DNA of 64,000 bases, taken from Halichondria panicea (taxonomy: Eukaryota; Porifera; Demospongiae; Suberitida; Halichondriidae). The notes beneath the pieces were generated by a model. It did no database searches, was not told where the DNA came from, and was given only the letters and a program-made list of their open reading frames with translations. This document shows, piece by piece, positions 14,628 to 28,682 of this stretch (position 1 is its first letter; the number at the start of each line of letters is the position of its first letter). The position numbers and the translations under genes were made by a program. The stretch lies in assembly GCF_963675165.1 (NCBI RefSeq), contig NC_087388.1, positions 1,032,800-1,096,799 on the forward strand, read 5' to 3'.

Positions 14628-17600
14628 ATGGCTGATGACAACCAGTCATGTGATACTCCCCTGCACACTGCTGCAAGCTGTGGGGACTCAGATGAGGTCA
14701 GAGAGTTGTTGAAAACAAAGCAATATGAAGTAGACGTCAGAAACTCACACAACCAAACATCTCTTCATTTTGCATGTGCTACTAACGGTCATCTCGATAC
14801 GGTTTGGACACTAGCCAATGACTTTGGTGCTGACATAGGAGCTATTGATAATGGCGGTAATACACCATTGCTTTTTGCTGCTAAGAATAAACATGTGCAA
14901 ATAATTATCATGTTGGTTCTATTATCAGTGTGTGGCAGACAACTCTGCAATGGAATAAGACTGCCATGCTCCTTCAGTCGTAGTCGGATTGATTCTCATC
15001 ATGTTAAAATCTTTGAGGATGTTCTTTTTGAGTATTACAATGATTCTGAGAAAAATATGGTAATGATATCGAGATTTTTTCTCGATTATATCGAATTTAA
15101 AGACTATAAGGATGAAGGCTTTGTTACATTGCTTGTAGCTGCATCACTTGGTCTCAAAGACTTGATTGATCGGTTAGTTAAAGCGAAAAAAGCAGAACTT
15201 AAAAAGAAAGGTTTCCGTGGCTTGTCTATTCTCCACTGTGCCTGTTTCGGAGGACATATTCTGCTCTTGGAAACTCTTATTTCAAAATATGGTATTGACC
15301 CTTTGTTAAAAGATAAAATGGGGTGCTCTGGTTTGTATTATGCTGCAACAGGGGGGATTCCCTATTCAAACTACGATGGCCATAGAGAAGTGATAGACAA
15401 ACTAGTGTTAACATATGGTCTCAATTCTGCAGATGAAAAAAGCACACCTTTACATAGGGCAGCAATTATGGGATATATTGAAATAGTGAGACACCTAATT
15501 GTTCGTTACAAGGTGAAAGTTGATTGTACGGACAATAGCAACAACACTCCATCGATGTTGGCTGTGCTAAACGGCCATATGACTGTTTTGGATGTGCTAG
15601 TCAAAGAATTCAGCAGCAATTGTCATATCCGAGGTTTCAATGGTTTTACGCTCCTTCACTATGCATGCGAACAAGGCCACATAGAATTGATAGACAAACT
15701 GGTGATGGAATATGGCCTCAATCTCGCAGATAGAGATGATAGTGGAAACACACCTCTGCATGTTGCAGCCATGAGAGGACATGTTAAAACAATGAGACAT
15801 TTTATCAGTGGGCACAGTGCTGATATTGAATGCACTAATAATCAGAACAATACACCATTGATACTAGCTGCACTGAATGGTCATACAGATGTTTTGGATG
15901 CGTTAATCAAGGAATTCAACAGCAGTTGCCAAGTCCGAGGATACAATGGTTATACTCTCCTTCACTATGCATGTTATGGTGCAGGCCATATAGAACTGAT
16001 AGACAAGCTGGTATTGGAATATGGCCTCGACCTCGCAGATAGAGATGATAATGGAAACACACCTCTACATATTGCAGCCTGGAGAGGACATGTTGAAGCA
16101 GTGAGACACTTGATCAATAAACACAGAGCTGATATCAATTGCACTAATAATCGGAGTGATACACCATTGATGCTAGCTGCGCTGAATGGTCAAATACAAG
16201 TTTTCGATGCGTTAGTCAAAGAATTCAACAACAGTTGTCAAGTCCGAGGTCATCATGGATGCACTCTCCTTCACCATGCATGTGATGGTGGCCATATTAA
16301 ACTTATAGACAAACTGGTGATGGAATATGGCCTTGATCTTGCAGATAGAGATGATGATGGAAACACACCTCTACATATTGCAGCCTGGAGAGGACATGTT
16401 GAAGCAGTGAGACACCTAATCAGTAAACACAGAGCTGATATCAATTGTACTAATAACCAGAACAATACACCATTGATGCTATCTGCGCTGAATGGTCAAA
16501 CACAAGTTTTAGATTCGTTAGTCAAAGAATTCAACAACAGTTGTCAAGTCCGAGGTCATCATGGATGCACTCTCCTTCACCAAGCATGCGATGGTGGCCA
16601 TATTAAACTTATAGACAAACTGGTGATGGAATATGGCCTTGATCTTGCAGGTAGAGATGATGATGGAAACACACCTCTACATATTGCAGCCTGGACAGGA
16701 CATGTTGAAACAGTGAGACACCTGATCAGTAAGTACAGTGCTGATATTGATTGCACTAATAATAATAACAATACTCCATTGATGCTAGCTGTGATGAATG
16801 GTCATGTACATGTTTTGGATGCGTTAGTCAAAGAATTCAACAGCAATTGTCATGTCCGAGGATGCAATGGTTATACTCTAATTCATCAAGCACGTCATAG
16901 TGGCCATATAGAACTGATAGACAAACTGGTATTGGAATATGGCCTCGATCCCGCAGATAGAGATAATTATGGAAACACACCTCTACATATTGCAGCATTG
17001 TACAGACATGTTGAAGCAGTGAGACACCTGATCAATAAGCACAATGCTGATATTAATAGCCTTAACAATCAAAATGCTACTCCTTTGATGGCAGCTACGC
17101 TGGCTGGTAATACACATGTGTTTGATGCGTTAGTCAACGAATTCAACAGCAGTTGTCATGTCCGAGGACGCGATGGTCGCGCTCTCTTTCACTATGCATG
17201 CAATGGTGGTCATATAGAACTGATAGACAAACTGGTGATGGAATATGGCCTCGATCCCGCAGATAGAGATAACAATGGAGACACACCTCTACATATTGCA
17301 GCCATGGCAGGACATGTTGAAACAGTGAGACACCTTATCATTAACCACAGTGCTGATATTGATTGCACTAATAATAATAACAATACACCATTGATGCAAG
17401 CTGCGCTGATTGGTAATACAGATGTTTTGGATGCTTTATTCAAAGAATTCAACAGCAGTTGTCATGTCAGAGGGTGGAATGGCCGAACTCTCCTTCACAA
17501 AGCATGTGATGGTGGTCATATAGAAGTAATAAACAAACTGGTGATAGAATGTGCCCTCGATTCTGCAGGTAGAGATGATAATGGAAACACACCTCTACAT

Positions 17601-20600
17601 ATTGCAGCCTGTGCAGGACGTGTTGAAACAGTCAGACACCTGATTGCTCAACACAAAATCGATATCAATGTCACTAACGATACAAACTCTACCCCATTGT
17701 GTTTAGCAGCTGCAAATGGCCATGAAGTTGTGATTCATGCCATGATTAAAGAGTTCGATTGCAGTTCACATGTCAGAGGATATAATGGTCAAACTCTGCT
17801 TCATTATGCAGCCAAGAATGGTCACATAAAACTATTGAATAAACTGGTTGCTGAACATAAGGTGGATCCATCAATTAGAGACTACGATGGGAACACACCT
17901 CTGCATATTTTGTGTTGTACACCTCATATTGAAGAAGAGAAATTAAGAACAATCCTTTGCAAGTTCCAGTACTGGACAGTGTTTCAAGTAAATAATAATG
18001 GCAACACACCTCTTCACACAGCAACAATATATGGGCAAGCTCATTGTGCACGCTTACTATTGCAGAAATACAATGCTCCACTATTTGTTCGAAATAAGGA
18101 TGGCAAGACCGCCCTTGATTTAGCTAAACTTCAGAGAAGCCATGAAATTGTTGCAATTTTCAAAAACCATAATTCAGAAATACAATCAACCTACCGGCAA
18201 CTAGCTAAACTTGCTCAACAAGAGTTTGGGGGTGAAAAGAACCTCACCAGAATATTTGTTGTAGGTCATGCCGGTGCAGGGAAATCCACGCTTGTTGAGA
18301 CTATCAAAAAAGAAGGATTTTTCAACCTTTTCAGCACATCAACTGTAGCACCTCACACTGCAGGCATTATTCCAAGTACTTATGACAGTAGTGCTTATGG
18401 AAGAATGATACTCTATGATTTGCAGGTGATTCCGAGTACTACTCCTCACATGCTGCAATTATGGAGTCAATCAACACATCGAAAGGAAGTAATATTTATT
18501 TGATACTTTGTGACTTGAGTAAAGGCGAAGAAGCTGCTGTCACTAAATACAGCTACTGGCTTTCATTTCTATCATACAATATTACGCAATTCTCAAACAC
18601 AATTATCTTACCAGTGGGAAGCCATGCTGATGTAATTAACAAAGTGTTAATTAAACAAACTTTATGTGTGCTTGACAGCGTATCCCAAACTTTCTGTAGC
18701 AGCTCCAAGAATGATGATTTACACATAGAACAAAGTGTTGCTCTTGATTGTCGTAAACGAGGGACTGTAGTAAATGACATAAAGGAACTCGCAAATAAAT
18801 TATCCAAATTAGTATCCCCCATCGGACTTTCACCGGAGACAAGCACTCTCTTGGGATTGTTGAAAAAAGACTTTGAACACGTTCCAGCTTGCAAATTAAA
18901 CCTCCTTATCTCTCACATTGAAGAGACTGGACTTCCACTGCCACTAACTTCTTCATCACTCTACAATCTCATAAGAGAGTTACATGATTTGGGTCTGCTA
19001 ATGGTGATAGAGAGAGAAGGGGATTCCATTGAGAACCACATAATCATTCTCAAGATATCAACATTCACATCAGATGTACACAATAAACTGTTTTCAAAGT
19101 CTGCTAAAGCGGACCTCACGAAGCCCATCGATCAACTGAAGCTCAGCGTAGGCATTATTCCAGAATTATTACTGGAGAGAGTGCTACCAGATTACATCAC
19201 AAAAGAAAGTTTACTTAAACTGCAGTACTGTCATGAAATCGAGAATTTTAACGTGGAAGAGGACCACACTCTTTCTCAAATCACTTCTGAGACACCACCA
19301 ACAGAAAGTGCCGCTAAACAGAAATCTCATCTATTTTTCCCTGCTCTATGTGATCTCAAGCTTGAGGAAATTCAATGGCCAAAATCAGAAGGTGATAAGA
19401 TTACTTTGGGATGGTGTGCTAAATGTGATAGTGACAGATTTGGGAAGAGATTTGACTTCTTCCCAACACGATTTCTACATGTGCTTATCGTTCATCTCTC
19501 TCACAACTTTGCATTAAAGCAAGACCTACCAAGAAGCCACATACTCTCAACTACAACTTCGAATTCTTTGATCGCAGAGGTATATGCTGCTAATCCTCGC
19601 TGTCGTGTCTGGTCGACTGGTCTGCATTGGCTTATGAAGAATGGAGTGGAGGTTTTTGTCGATATGCCTAAAGATGCAGATAGTAAAGAGTTGATTGTAC
19701 TAACAAGGAGTGACGTCCAAAATCAAGTCAAATGTTCCAAAACTCTGCAACTAGTTATTCAAAAGGTCGTTCAAGCAAAAATAGAGTTCTGTGCTGGTAT
19801 AGTGCCTACTGTTTACCTTCTTGATCCAAACAACCTCAAGGATGAACCTTTTACGAATGCTAGAAACGCACCTAAATATGCTCTTAGAGATATCGAAGAA
19901 GCATTAGCAGAAGGCACTGAGCGAGTCATGGATAAAGAAGGACAATGCTTCTCCTCTCCGATCAAAGATTGGATCTGCCCAACAAGTTGGGCCATATCTT
20001 ACTTGAGTAAGTCACATTCACACACACACATACACACACACACACATGCACGTACCTTTAATCGCAATCGTATTATACGGTTACACGTTTTTACAGAATT
20101 GTTGTTTCCGATGGATACCTTCTTGGTTCGCTCTGCTTTGAAAGGAGTATTAGGTGCTCAATGGAAACTGCTAGGACTAAATCTTTTAATCCCTTGGATC
20201 GAACTAGATGACATCGACAATGAAGCAACCTTTCCTGGTGGCATTGCTAAGAAAGAAGAAGTAATTCGACTGTGGTTGTCTCAGGAACCAACCTGGAAAA
20301 TTTTGGCAGAGGCTCTCAGTCAACCTTCAATTGGATTGTCCCAGAAAGCAAATCAAATCTCACAAGAACACAGTAAGTACTAAGATTAGTGTGCATAATT
20401 ATTCATGCTTATTCATGCGTGCATGGAGTTTATGATTTCTAAATTGTGTATGTATAGATGTGCCTCTACAAGAGAAAATATTGAAAAGCAATTCATCCCT
20501 CCGTCCTGACGAGGACTTTCTTCAATCTTTTGCTGCCATTATTGGCTCTCGTTGGCAGTGTCTTGCTTCTCCCCTCTCCCTCACTTTTAAAGACATTGTG

Positions 20601-20738
20601 AGCATCAAGAGAGAGACAAGAGGAGCAGAGCCGACCAGACAAGCACTTGTCCTGCTACAGAAGTGGGCAGCCAGGGAGACGGCAACTTATGGTGAGTTGA
20701 GAGAGAAACTCCGTATACTCTCAGTGTTTCATATCTGA
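14628..20738 (+). pseudogene. Copy B: ankyrin-Roc-COR-Death-Death gene, one base lost at G3
   Basis: Exons are 14628-20006, 20097-20372 and 20458-20738, with GTAAGT donors, AG acceptors and phase-1 introns. The start MADDNQS matches the other copies. About nine ankyrin modules precede the P-loop GHAGAGKST. At 18419-18421 a run of four T in copies A, C and E is three T here, so the frame breaks inside the DFAG (G3) motif. The continuing frame is open from 18461 to the COR end. The Death exons are intact. The ankyrin part has no stop, making B the complement of its mirror copy E, which has a good GTPase but broken ankyrins. A homopolymer base loss could be an assembly error, in which case B would be functional. 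Intron 1 contains a CA run. Confidence 0.85.
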
Positions 20739-21599
20739 AAACTTTTGTATCATGCCAATGAACAAGTAAATGTGTAGCTACGTTAGATTGCACCTGTATT
20801 GTTATATATATATACGTCACCGTGTTTGTGTTACTGAACTTCAGAACTCAACTTTGTCACCGACTTAATTACATAAATTTTCAATTGCTATTTTAATATT
20901 TGCATTGGCACCATAATTATACATCCAGCACTATGTTTGTAAGTCACTTATTAGTCAATTAGAGTTTTGACCAGTTTTTGTACTTAGCTATAATTATAGT
21001 TTGCGCAACCATTTGCCACTTGAAAGTGTAAAAAAAGACAAACTTCCTATAGCCTATACATTGTCATGACATTGTGTTTGTATCCATCATATGGCATATA
21101 GTTTGTCAAGCAATAATACTCAATGCTGTATGACATTATTCATTTGCATGCAGATCTCGTGAGTCTTTATAAATATGGTATTCAATTCATTTTGCAGCCC
21201 ATAATTAGAGGTATGTGTAAGGCATCAAAATTTATAAGCTAAAAGTGCATATAATGCACAAACAAACCATGAATAACCTCTGCACACACTAACAGGTGGC
21301 TATGCATGTGACTACTCATCAGCGAAAACTTGAATGAGCCATTTGGCATAATTTTTATTGATCAAGCTACGTGCTAAACTTAACCAGGCCGCACTTCCTC
21401 GAAGAGTGGGCCTGGTATCGACTGCTTGCGCATGCGCTAACCTTCCACCAGTATCTGCAGATAACAACGTTTATGGTCAGTAAAACAATGACGTCACAAC
21501 GAGCAGAAGTGGATTGAAGGAAGTAGATGATCTAGCCCATCTGATCTTGGGGAGGCCAGTGAAGGGGCTAGTGCGGTCTGGGATTCTGGGATTCTAGTT
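20739..21599 (+). other. 3' flank of copy B
   Basis: No gene is seen. The first 600 bp are shared with the 3' flanks of copy E and, more distantly, relic D (for example the stretch around caccgtgtttgtgt). Near 21386-21415 there is a MITE-like piece, ggccgcacttcctcgaagag. A segment gtctgggattct near 21570-21605 matches 44925-44960 on the other strand, so the inverted duplication continues past 21335. Confidence 0.5.
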
Positions 21600-21604
21600 C
21601 CTGT

Positions 21605-24240
21605 TACAGTTCCGTTGTCATAGGCACGAGTGACTCCCCCAAATAATGACTCCCGGTCACTCCTATACCTATAGTCACCATGTACCAGTGACCCCTGGTC
21701 ACTCATGCCTAGGAGTACCCCCCTGGAAAAAATGACTCCCCCCAAATTTAACTTGAGAGAGATTTCAGCGGAGGCGCTAGGGCTACTAAGTTTTTTTTTT
21801 TTTTTTTTATTGAAAATAATAGCATATAAGGTAGTGTATATACAGGGGAATGGGCTTCTATGTAGACACAATGAAAGGTGGAGGGTACAGAAAATAAAGA
21901 GGATTAAGCTTTCCTTGACTGGCTGAGGATTGTGGGATTTTTTTATCTCTCCAAAAAGAAGTACAGCCTGTTTGAGATTGAAGACAAGTACAGTGGTATG
22001 TTAAGTGTTTTTTAAATGTAGCAACTTTGTGATTGACTCTCCATGGTAGTATTTGCTGACAAATTTATTATCACACTCATGACTTTCACTTGTGGGATTT
22101 TGTGGAAGTGTAGGTGTTGAAGTAGCAAATGTATATAGGCTAGAAGTGACCCTTTAATGTTACTACATGCTATTGTACACTTTATTTGTAGTTATACGAA
22201 TGGATCGGCAAGTTTTTTGGGGAAGAGTTATGAGAGAATAAACGACGGAAGTGTCAGTTGTGGAAGACCCAAGGTAACTGTTATCTCAAACTGATACTGT
22301 TTTTAATCTCAGATTGTGTGCATCTGATGATGCTTTTTCAGAGTTTACATCGGCAGACTGTAGCACGTTCACTGAACCACTATATACCAAAGAGGACGTT
22401 CAAGAAAATTGCATCATTATTTCTGTCTTTACATCACGAGTAGACATACAATAATTATGTTAAATTGTTTGTATAATGAATTGTTTATGATCTAGATCTA
22501 TAAAAGAGAAGTTAACATGTTCTTGAACTTCTATTAACACTGTGTCTGATCCCACTGTAAACTATTTCATACAATGGCGAAAACTCCTCTAATACTAACT
22601 TCTGAAACACGAATGGAAGCTAGTAGCCTAACTTGATCCTAGTAGCCTTCCTGCCTGTCTCATGTCTCTTTCTGGCTAGTCAGTAGTAGCCTTCCTGCCT
22701 GTCTTTTAGGCTGTTAAAGATTAAAATACTAAAATTATCATAGGACAAAGGTCAATTTCTAGTGACGGAGGCAGGAAAGGAAGAAATTTAACCGTGACAC
22801 ACATGGGCCGGGCATTTACGTATGCGTTTCCAATCCCTCTCCTCTACTATCTATGGCAAGGTATATAGCCTCGTTCCCAGGCCTTACTTTTTCTTGCTGT
22901 TGTCACTGTTCATCCATAAATCACAAGAAAGACATAGTGAGGCAGCAAAGAAAGAAATGGGCGTACAGTTAAGAAAAGTAAGGCCTGGTTTGGGAAATCG
23001 CGTGATCCACAAGGATTTTTATGAACGTGGGCGATATGTAGCCCACAATCATGACGTAAGGTATTCTCCCACGCATTCAGAGTTAATAAAACTGTACTGA
23101 GACAACCACCCAAGCTGTGCTGCAAGTCAGATCAGAGAACCAGTGTGGCCAGCATGTACGACTGGCATGGTTCAGACATCAGATCTACCTACGTAACGGT
23201 ACTTACATGTACTGTCCTACAGTCCCACAGTCTCAAACAATTTACCTATGTGTGGCTATACTGGCAATACATTCAATGATTTCACAATCCGGTGGGCAAG
23301 TGATAGTCAATGGACTGGACTCAATGTCAACATCTACATGTAAGTAACAGCAAAGAAACCTCCAAAACTGTTTGTCAAACCAAGCAAATTCTAATGATCT
23401 GCCAGTCCTGTCGTAAAGCTGCAGGAAGTAATGACATTAGTACACTGTACTGGTATCATATCCAATCTCGCTACAGGTGAAGAAAGCAATTCCCATTACC
23501 ATTCTCACAAGCAATGCCTAGTGAAAGCTGATGCTACCTTTAATGAAGAAAGCTCACTGTGCCATCTGAAGCGATGGTAAAATTTAATTCTTACAATGTG
23601 TCCGACAACCTGTACTGTGTGGAGGTGCCACTATAATTATATATTTGATAACTAAATACTTAGTCACCTACTAGCTTCTTGGCTGATATCATTCATTACT
23701 TTTGTGCATTTATATAATTATTATTATTATAACAATGTCATAATTATTGTGATGAAAATTAATGCCATGGTGATGATCGTAACCATAAATATATTATTAT
23801 TCTATTTCTTATTTCTTCATTTCCTCATTTCCTATTTCTTATTTCCTCATTTCCTCATTTCTTATTTCTCATTTCCTCATTTCTCATTCCCTGTTTTATA
23901 ACCCCTCATTTTCACCCTTCTACCACCCTTCTACCCTCACGCGACTTCTACGTCTATTTCTTTCTTTATTCCTCCAATTAATACCGTATTTTATCTCGAT
24001 TAAGACAGTATTTTATCTTATTGAACGATTGTGATAAAGAACAGAAAAAGGAGAGCCTGTGTAGAGGCTACACCAACACATGGTATTTTGTATCGCCATT
24101 TTGAAACAAAAGGCTCACCATACACATTGGCACAAGCATGTGCGTAGGGAGTATTCACTCCTGGGGGTGCCCCTCCACACCTTAGACAGGAATGTCTGTG
24201 GGGTCACTCCCACCGGGAAGTCTTCATTCCTCTGACACCG
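21605..24240. other. Insertion-like segment present only in the left arm
   Basis: In the right arm, gtctgggattctagtt runs straight into acattttcaacttcc (44890-44960, minus). In the left arm the two halves are about 2.6 kb apart. The intervening DNA has a poly-T run (21791-21810), pieces of MITE ends (tagcctcgttcccaggcc at 22866; tttccaatccctctcctcta near 22828) and a pyrimidine-rich minisatellite. I see no complete gene. Confidence 0.5.
23800..23892. repeat. Pyrimidine minisatellite (TTTCCTCA/TTTCTTAT units)
   Basis: About 90 bp of repeated tttcctca, tttcttat and tttctcat units on the plus strand. This is purely low-complexity sequence. Confidence 0.85.
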
Positions 24241-24244
24241 TTAA

Positions 24245-24440
24245 CATTTTCAACTTCCTTATTTTGCACGAACCCCTCCCACACTATAGTATAGTATAAA
24301 CAAACAAGTATAGATCAGTAAACAAGCAACCAAGCAGAGAGTGAGACTGCAAGAGTTTGGCACATCATAGGACGTACACTAGAGACAAACAAAAAGTGCT
24401 TTTCATTGCAAGGTAAAACCCTCATTGCAGCTTGCAACAG
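24245..24440 (+). repeat. Inner homology block of the inverted duplication
   Basis: This block runs from acattttcaacttcc through ccaagcagagagtgagac to aaaccctcattgcagc. It is the reverse complement of 44735-44905. It also contains the possible 5' module seen ahead of copy B. It extends the duplicated region inward on both sides of the copy C segment. Confidence 0.75.
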
Positions 24441-24606
24441 TTTGATAATAAATTATTTTTCCTGTAAGTTAATTGTAAGTCAGTAGATCTATTACTAATA
24501 ATTATAGTTATACCATAAATGCCCAGCCCTCTCACCTAAGCTTCTGTTTGAGTGTAAAACCTCCCGTGAAATTTGTAATTCACCAACAATATACAGTATC
24601 TATTTA

Positions 24607-24933
24607 TAGACTGGCGGCGACAGCCCCTCGTGTACCGCGAGGGACTGGCAAACTGTCTATCAGTCACTCGTCTCAGCTGCAACGAGCATTGCAGCCTATC
24701 AGATTGCTCAACGTCATATTAGCCCTGTAATTGTAACCGCACTTACACTTCAGGGGATTCAGTGCATTCCATAGTAGCTGAATCTCATAGCAAAATTTAA
24801 CCACATTATCTATAACAATATTCATGTTTAGTAGTGTCATACGATCTATTACACTTCCGCTGAGACGAGTGACTGATAGGCAGTTTGCCAGTCGCTCGCG
24901 CTACACGCTCGGGCGGCTGTCGCCGCCAGTCTA
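24607..24933. mobile_element. MITE, TAGACTGGCGGCGACAG family, 9-bp TSD
   Basis: The ends are tagactggcggcgacag and its reverse complement, and the 327 bp are flanked by the 9-bp direct repeat atctattta (24598-24606, 24934-24942). Two further copies lie at 57017-57346 and 61979-62273. It has no coding capacity. The ends share the TAG start and 9-bp target duplication with several other families in the window. Confidence 0.92.
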
Positions 24934-25298
24934 ATCTATTTAGTTGATTGTTGACGTGAGTACTCACACAACAAGATGCTCAGTAGAGCATTCACCCTGT
25001 GCGTTGAGCTTCATCACACAGCAGCAAAACGGATACGATAACTAACAATCTTAACATTATGGGGAATGATCGTGATCGGGGTGAATCTACCGTATTATTT
25101 GACCAGAGGCCGCTCTTGTGTATAAAGGCGGCATATACGGTATATATAAAGCAAAAAAGACTGTGTTTTTTTGTCGCCTTCGAAGATTGCCTACTAGTTT
25201 TTCAACTATCAGTACATGTAGCTTCATTATTTTTCAACCATGCAGTCTCAGCAGTTAAAGCAGTCCATGAAAGTGTCTAGCTCATATTTGTGCCCCAT

Positions 25299-25299
<1 letters not shown>

Positions 25300-25384
<85 letters not shown>
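25300..25384. repeat. (CA)n microsatellite
   Basis: About 85 bp of pure ca dinucleotides. The His/Thr open frames across it are artefacts. Confidence 0.98.
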
Positions 25385-25385
<1 letters not shown>

Positions 25386-26480
25386 ATTCACTCTACCCTG
25401 CTGTGCGCGCACACACACGTGACAGGGTATATCAAGCCATTAAACCACAACTCTGTGACAGGCACTGACAGCTGCCACATATAGATCTAGACTCAGCTTT
25501 GTGGTTTTAGTGCAAGTGGTGTGAGTCGTGAGTATACACACTCCTTCAACATTCAACTTAATGTTTGATTGTGATACTTGAAAAGCACTGGCTGTATACG
25601 ACCGGTAATTCATGCATTTCAGTGAAATTCATTGGATTGCAGTCCATATATAGAGTAAGTTGTCAGGCCTAAGAATTAGCCAGCTAAAAGTGAATTATAA
25701 TGCACGAACAAAATGACACTATAAGGCCACAACAAGAGGTAGTTCTGTTTCTGGTCCATCCGCCGCTCAATATTTGACTGGGCTGTTTTTTCAGCAACAC
25801 ACCTAATGCGTGCGCAAACCACACCCACTCACTGTAGGTTGAGTGGGTGTTGCAATTATTATATGTACAGCACCTACAACACTTCAATATTCAGTAACCT
25901 AGTGTTTGTATCTTGTATACAACCTTTTCACCTCACTTGAAATATCAGTTTAAAAAATTTAAAACAAAAAAAGAAATGTACCACTAATTGACCTCAGGTA
26001 TGTGTACATATAGTGATGGTCAGAGCTGGATGCTCACAGTTTCAAATTGCATGTAAAGGTTCTGCAAGACCTACATCTATTTTTAGAGCGTTGTATTGAT
26101 GTGTTTAGCCTTCTTTCGAGTGAATCCTAGGCGTTTAAGTAGACAGCATAATGTGACAGCACTTTAGATCTACCAGTAATCTGAAGCAATTGGGTCTGAA
26201 GTTTAGGTAGTCAGCTTTTCACAAATCATTTCAATTCATCGTGAGATCATCTAGACAGTGCTCCCTTGGGCTGGCTTTATAAGCAGCGACACATCTCCAG
26301 TGCATTGAAATCTATGAACAACCCTCGGGCCAAACATGTAGTAGCTTCAGCAACAAACAATCGCTTCCCGATGGTACAGCAATTGACAAGCTTTTGCCAT
26401 ACCATTCTCCACCTCAGATATAGGATTTTGTACAGCCAGGGTCCCCTATTATTACTTGCAATCATTCATTTACTGTGAGC
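25385..26480. other. Intergenic, no gene seen
   Basis: AT-rich sequence without a long or conserved open frame. No RNA gene is recognised. Confidence 0.4.
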
Positions 26481-27080
26481 ATAGATTGAAAAGGAAGGAG
26501 ATTGGAAACGAAAATTTTTGCGTGAAACACTCCGCGTTATAGGGCGTGGCTAAAACTACAAAGGGATTATTTTATAGTCAGCATGCTCATTACCTATCTT
26601 GGCTGCCATACAATGTGCTGTACATAGAAATGGTGAAATTGATCACTTTTAATGTTGAATATTCTAAAAAGTAAAAAGAATATAGCTCTAAAAGGTCGAC
26701 TAAGCAACGCAACCACTATCACTAAACAAACTAGAGCACTAAAGTGCAAACCCTCGGCTGGTGACATGATTAAAAAGAAACCAGAAATATAATGCAGTGC
26801 ATATAGTGATGCAGTGCATATAGTGATGTTGTTATCATGTATGACTTGCACAGCAACTCAGGAGCAATAAAACTAAACCAGACTGGAGGCATGCTGAAAC
26901 ATTTGAGAACAGGTAGTGGTACTATAGATATATGCACTGTGGATTAGGATCACAGTAAAGAAGCCTGGAGTCTCAGAGAAGTATGGCTCCAGGTTCTGTA
27001 TGGAGTAGGATCCCAGTCAGCAGCAGGAGCTATAATTCAAGCTTCTACTTTAGTGACCCTGTTCCATTGTTCCTGGTATA

Positions 27081-27285
27081 CTGTATAGCGGGTAATTTTC
27101 GGGGGACAAAATATTCGTGGTTCAGCAATATTGAGACATTTTGTGGGTAATATTTTCGTGGTTGGAGCTTGCACTGCAGGTAAAGGTAGGCAAGGTCGCT
27201 TCATTCGTGGGTAAAATATTCGTGGTCAGACCTCCAACCACAAAAACCACGAATATTTTGCCCCACGAAAATTACACGCTATACG
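27081..27285. mobile_element. MITE of the TGTATAGCGGGTAATTTTCG family
   Basis: The ends ctgtatagcgggtaatttt and aaattacacgctatacg are imperfect inverted repeats, and the inside is made of repeated attcgtggt and ccacgaat pieces. A related copy sits at about 55092-55294. TA flanks suggest a Tc1/mariner-like origin. Confidence 0.75.
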
Positions 27286-28048
27286 TTATACAGCTTTCTA
27301 CTTTAGTGTCCCTGTTCCATCATTCTTGGTACAGGATCACTTCAGTTATAAGTAACGCATGTGCAAGTTCTGTTCAAGCTCCCTTTTATTAGACAAAGGA
27401 GCTTTAACACCGAAAGCTGCCACTATCAAAAGTACTAACTTGTTGTGTGGAGGCTACTCATGCTGTAAACGCAGTGCTAGAACATCCAGGTAAGCAGACC
27501 TAGTCACAAGCTTATTCAAGCTTCTTAGCTTTTGCTCGTCAAAGAAGCTTTAACATCAAAATCTGCCACTATTTAAATCAAAATATTATTCTGTGAAGGC
27601 TACCTATGCTGCAAACGCAGCGCTATGGCATCCAGGTGAGTAGATATACTCGTAACAAACAAACAAACAAACTAGAGCACTAAAGTGCAAACCCTCGGCT
27701 GGTGACATGATAATAAAGAAACCAGAAGAGTGATAATGCAGTGCATGTAGCATGTATGACTAGCAAGAGCAACTCAAAAGCAATAAAACTAAACCAGACT
27801 GGAGGCATACTGAAACTTTGAGTGCTAGTGGTATACATGTCACATTAGACATGCACTGTGGACTGGGATCACAGCAAAGAAGCCTGGAGTGTTAGACTTA
27901 GAGAGGTATGGCTCCTGCCAGGCTGGAGTATAGGATCCAGTCAGCCAACAACCAGTCACAATTTTAGCTTTCTACATCAATTGTTCCTGGTACGGATCAC
28001 TTCAGCTGCAACTACGTAATCAAGGCCACGTGTAGCTAGCTATAGCTG

Positions 28049-28401
28049 TAGTCGGGCGCCACCGCCCTCTACCGTTGCCCGGAAGGAGGTCGGGGATCAA
28101 GCCTATCCACAGTTTTGTTCTGTTGTTGGAAATCCAACGATTCCACCAGCTCCAATCAGATTGCAGTATCTCAAGGGGATTGATCACACCCACTCAACTG
28201 TACCACGTGTGAATTTTGCACACATTGGATTGACTGAGAGGCGAGGCCAACACCCACTTTAATAAATGATATTCATCGCTATTGGTTAGCACCCACATAG
28301 AATGAATGATATTCATGATACTATTTCGTAACAGGCCAGAACAAAACTGTGGATAGGCTTGATTCCCGACCTCCTTCAAGGAGGGCGGCGGCGCTCGACT
28401 A
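28049..28401. mobile_element. MITE, TAGTCGGGCGCC family, 9-bp TSD
   Basis: The element begins tagtcgggcgccaccgccct and ends ggcggcgctcgacta. A second inverted block (aagcctatccacagttttgt) lies inside both ends. The 9-bp repeat ctatagctg flanks it at 28040-28048 and 28402-28410. It is nested in the 26482-29203 element. Confidence 0.88.
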
Positions 28402-28552
28402 CTATAGCTGCTTCAAGCTTCTTAGCTTTTGCTCGACAATGAAGCTTTAACATCAAAATCTGCCACTATTTAAACCAAGATATTGTTGTGTGAAGGCTAT
28501 CTATGCTGTAAATGCAGCACTGTGGCATCCAGGTGAGTAGATATACCTGTGA

Positions 28553-28682
28553 CAAACAAACAAACAAACAAACAGACCAACAGACTACTATACCCGTGGC
28601 CGCCCACGCGCCTCGGGTAACAAACAAACAAACAAACAGACTACTATACTATACCCGTGGCCGCCCACGCGCCTCGGGTAAT
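28553..28682. repeat. CAAA microsatellite and duplicated CCGTGGCCGCCCACG unit
   Basis: Runs of acaaacaaac are followed twice by ctatacccgtggccgcccac, at about 28588 and 28651. The latter motif also occurs near 14250 and 53270 in the duplicated arms. Confidence 0.7.

Larger units (their letters stand above)
13408..21335 (+). repeat. Left arm of a giant inverted duplication (carries copy B)
   Basis: From agccctgaac at about 13408 through copy B to about 21335 (gcgaaaacttgaatgagcc), the sequence matches the reverse complement of about 45130-55673. The match includes the 5' flank, the 13869-13926 hairpin, all of the gene and about 600 bp of 3' flank. The breakpoint lies about 130 bp upstream of the DUS2 start codon. 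By eye the arms are nearly identical over coding DNA and differ mainly by transposon insertions, two missing ankyrin modules and small indels. Confidence 0.9.

Noticed and set aside
21900-22443. Possible small exons (KKKYSLFEIEDKYS, then a piece ending before the stop near 22441)
   Set aside because: Splice-like borders exist, but the frames do not join clearly, no domain is recognised, and the segment lies in insertion-like DNA missing from the mirror arm.
25240-25484. Open frames of repeated Thr-His
   Set aside because: Pure CA microsatellite.
25300-28682. CRISPR-like spacing of repeats
   Set aside because: The repeats are microsatellites, MITE arms or tandem duplications in a eukaryotic genome; there is no regular repeat-spacer pattern.
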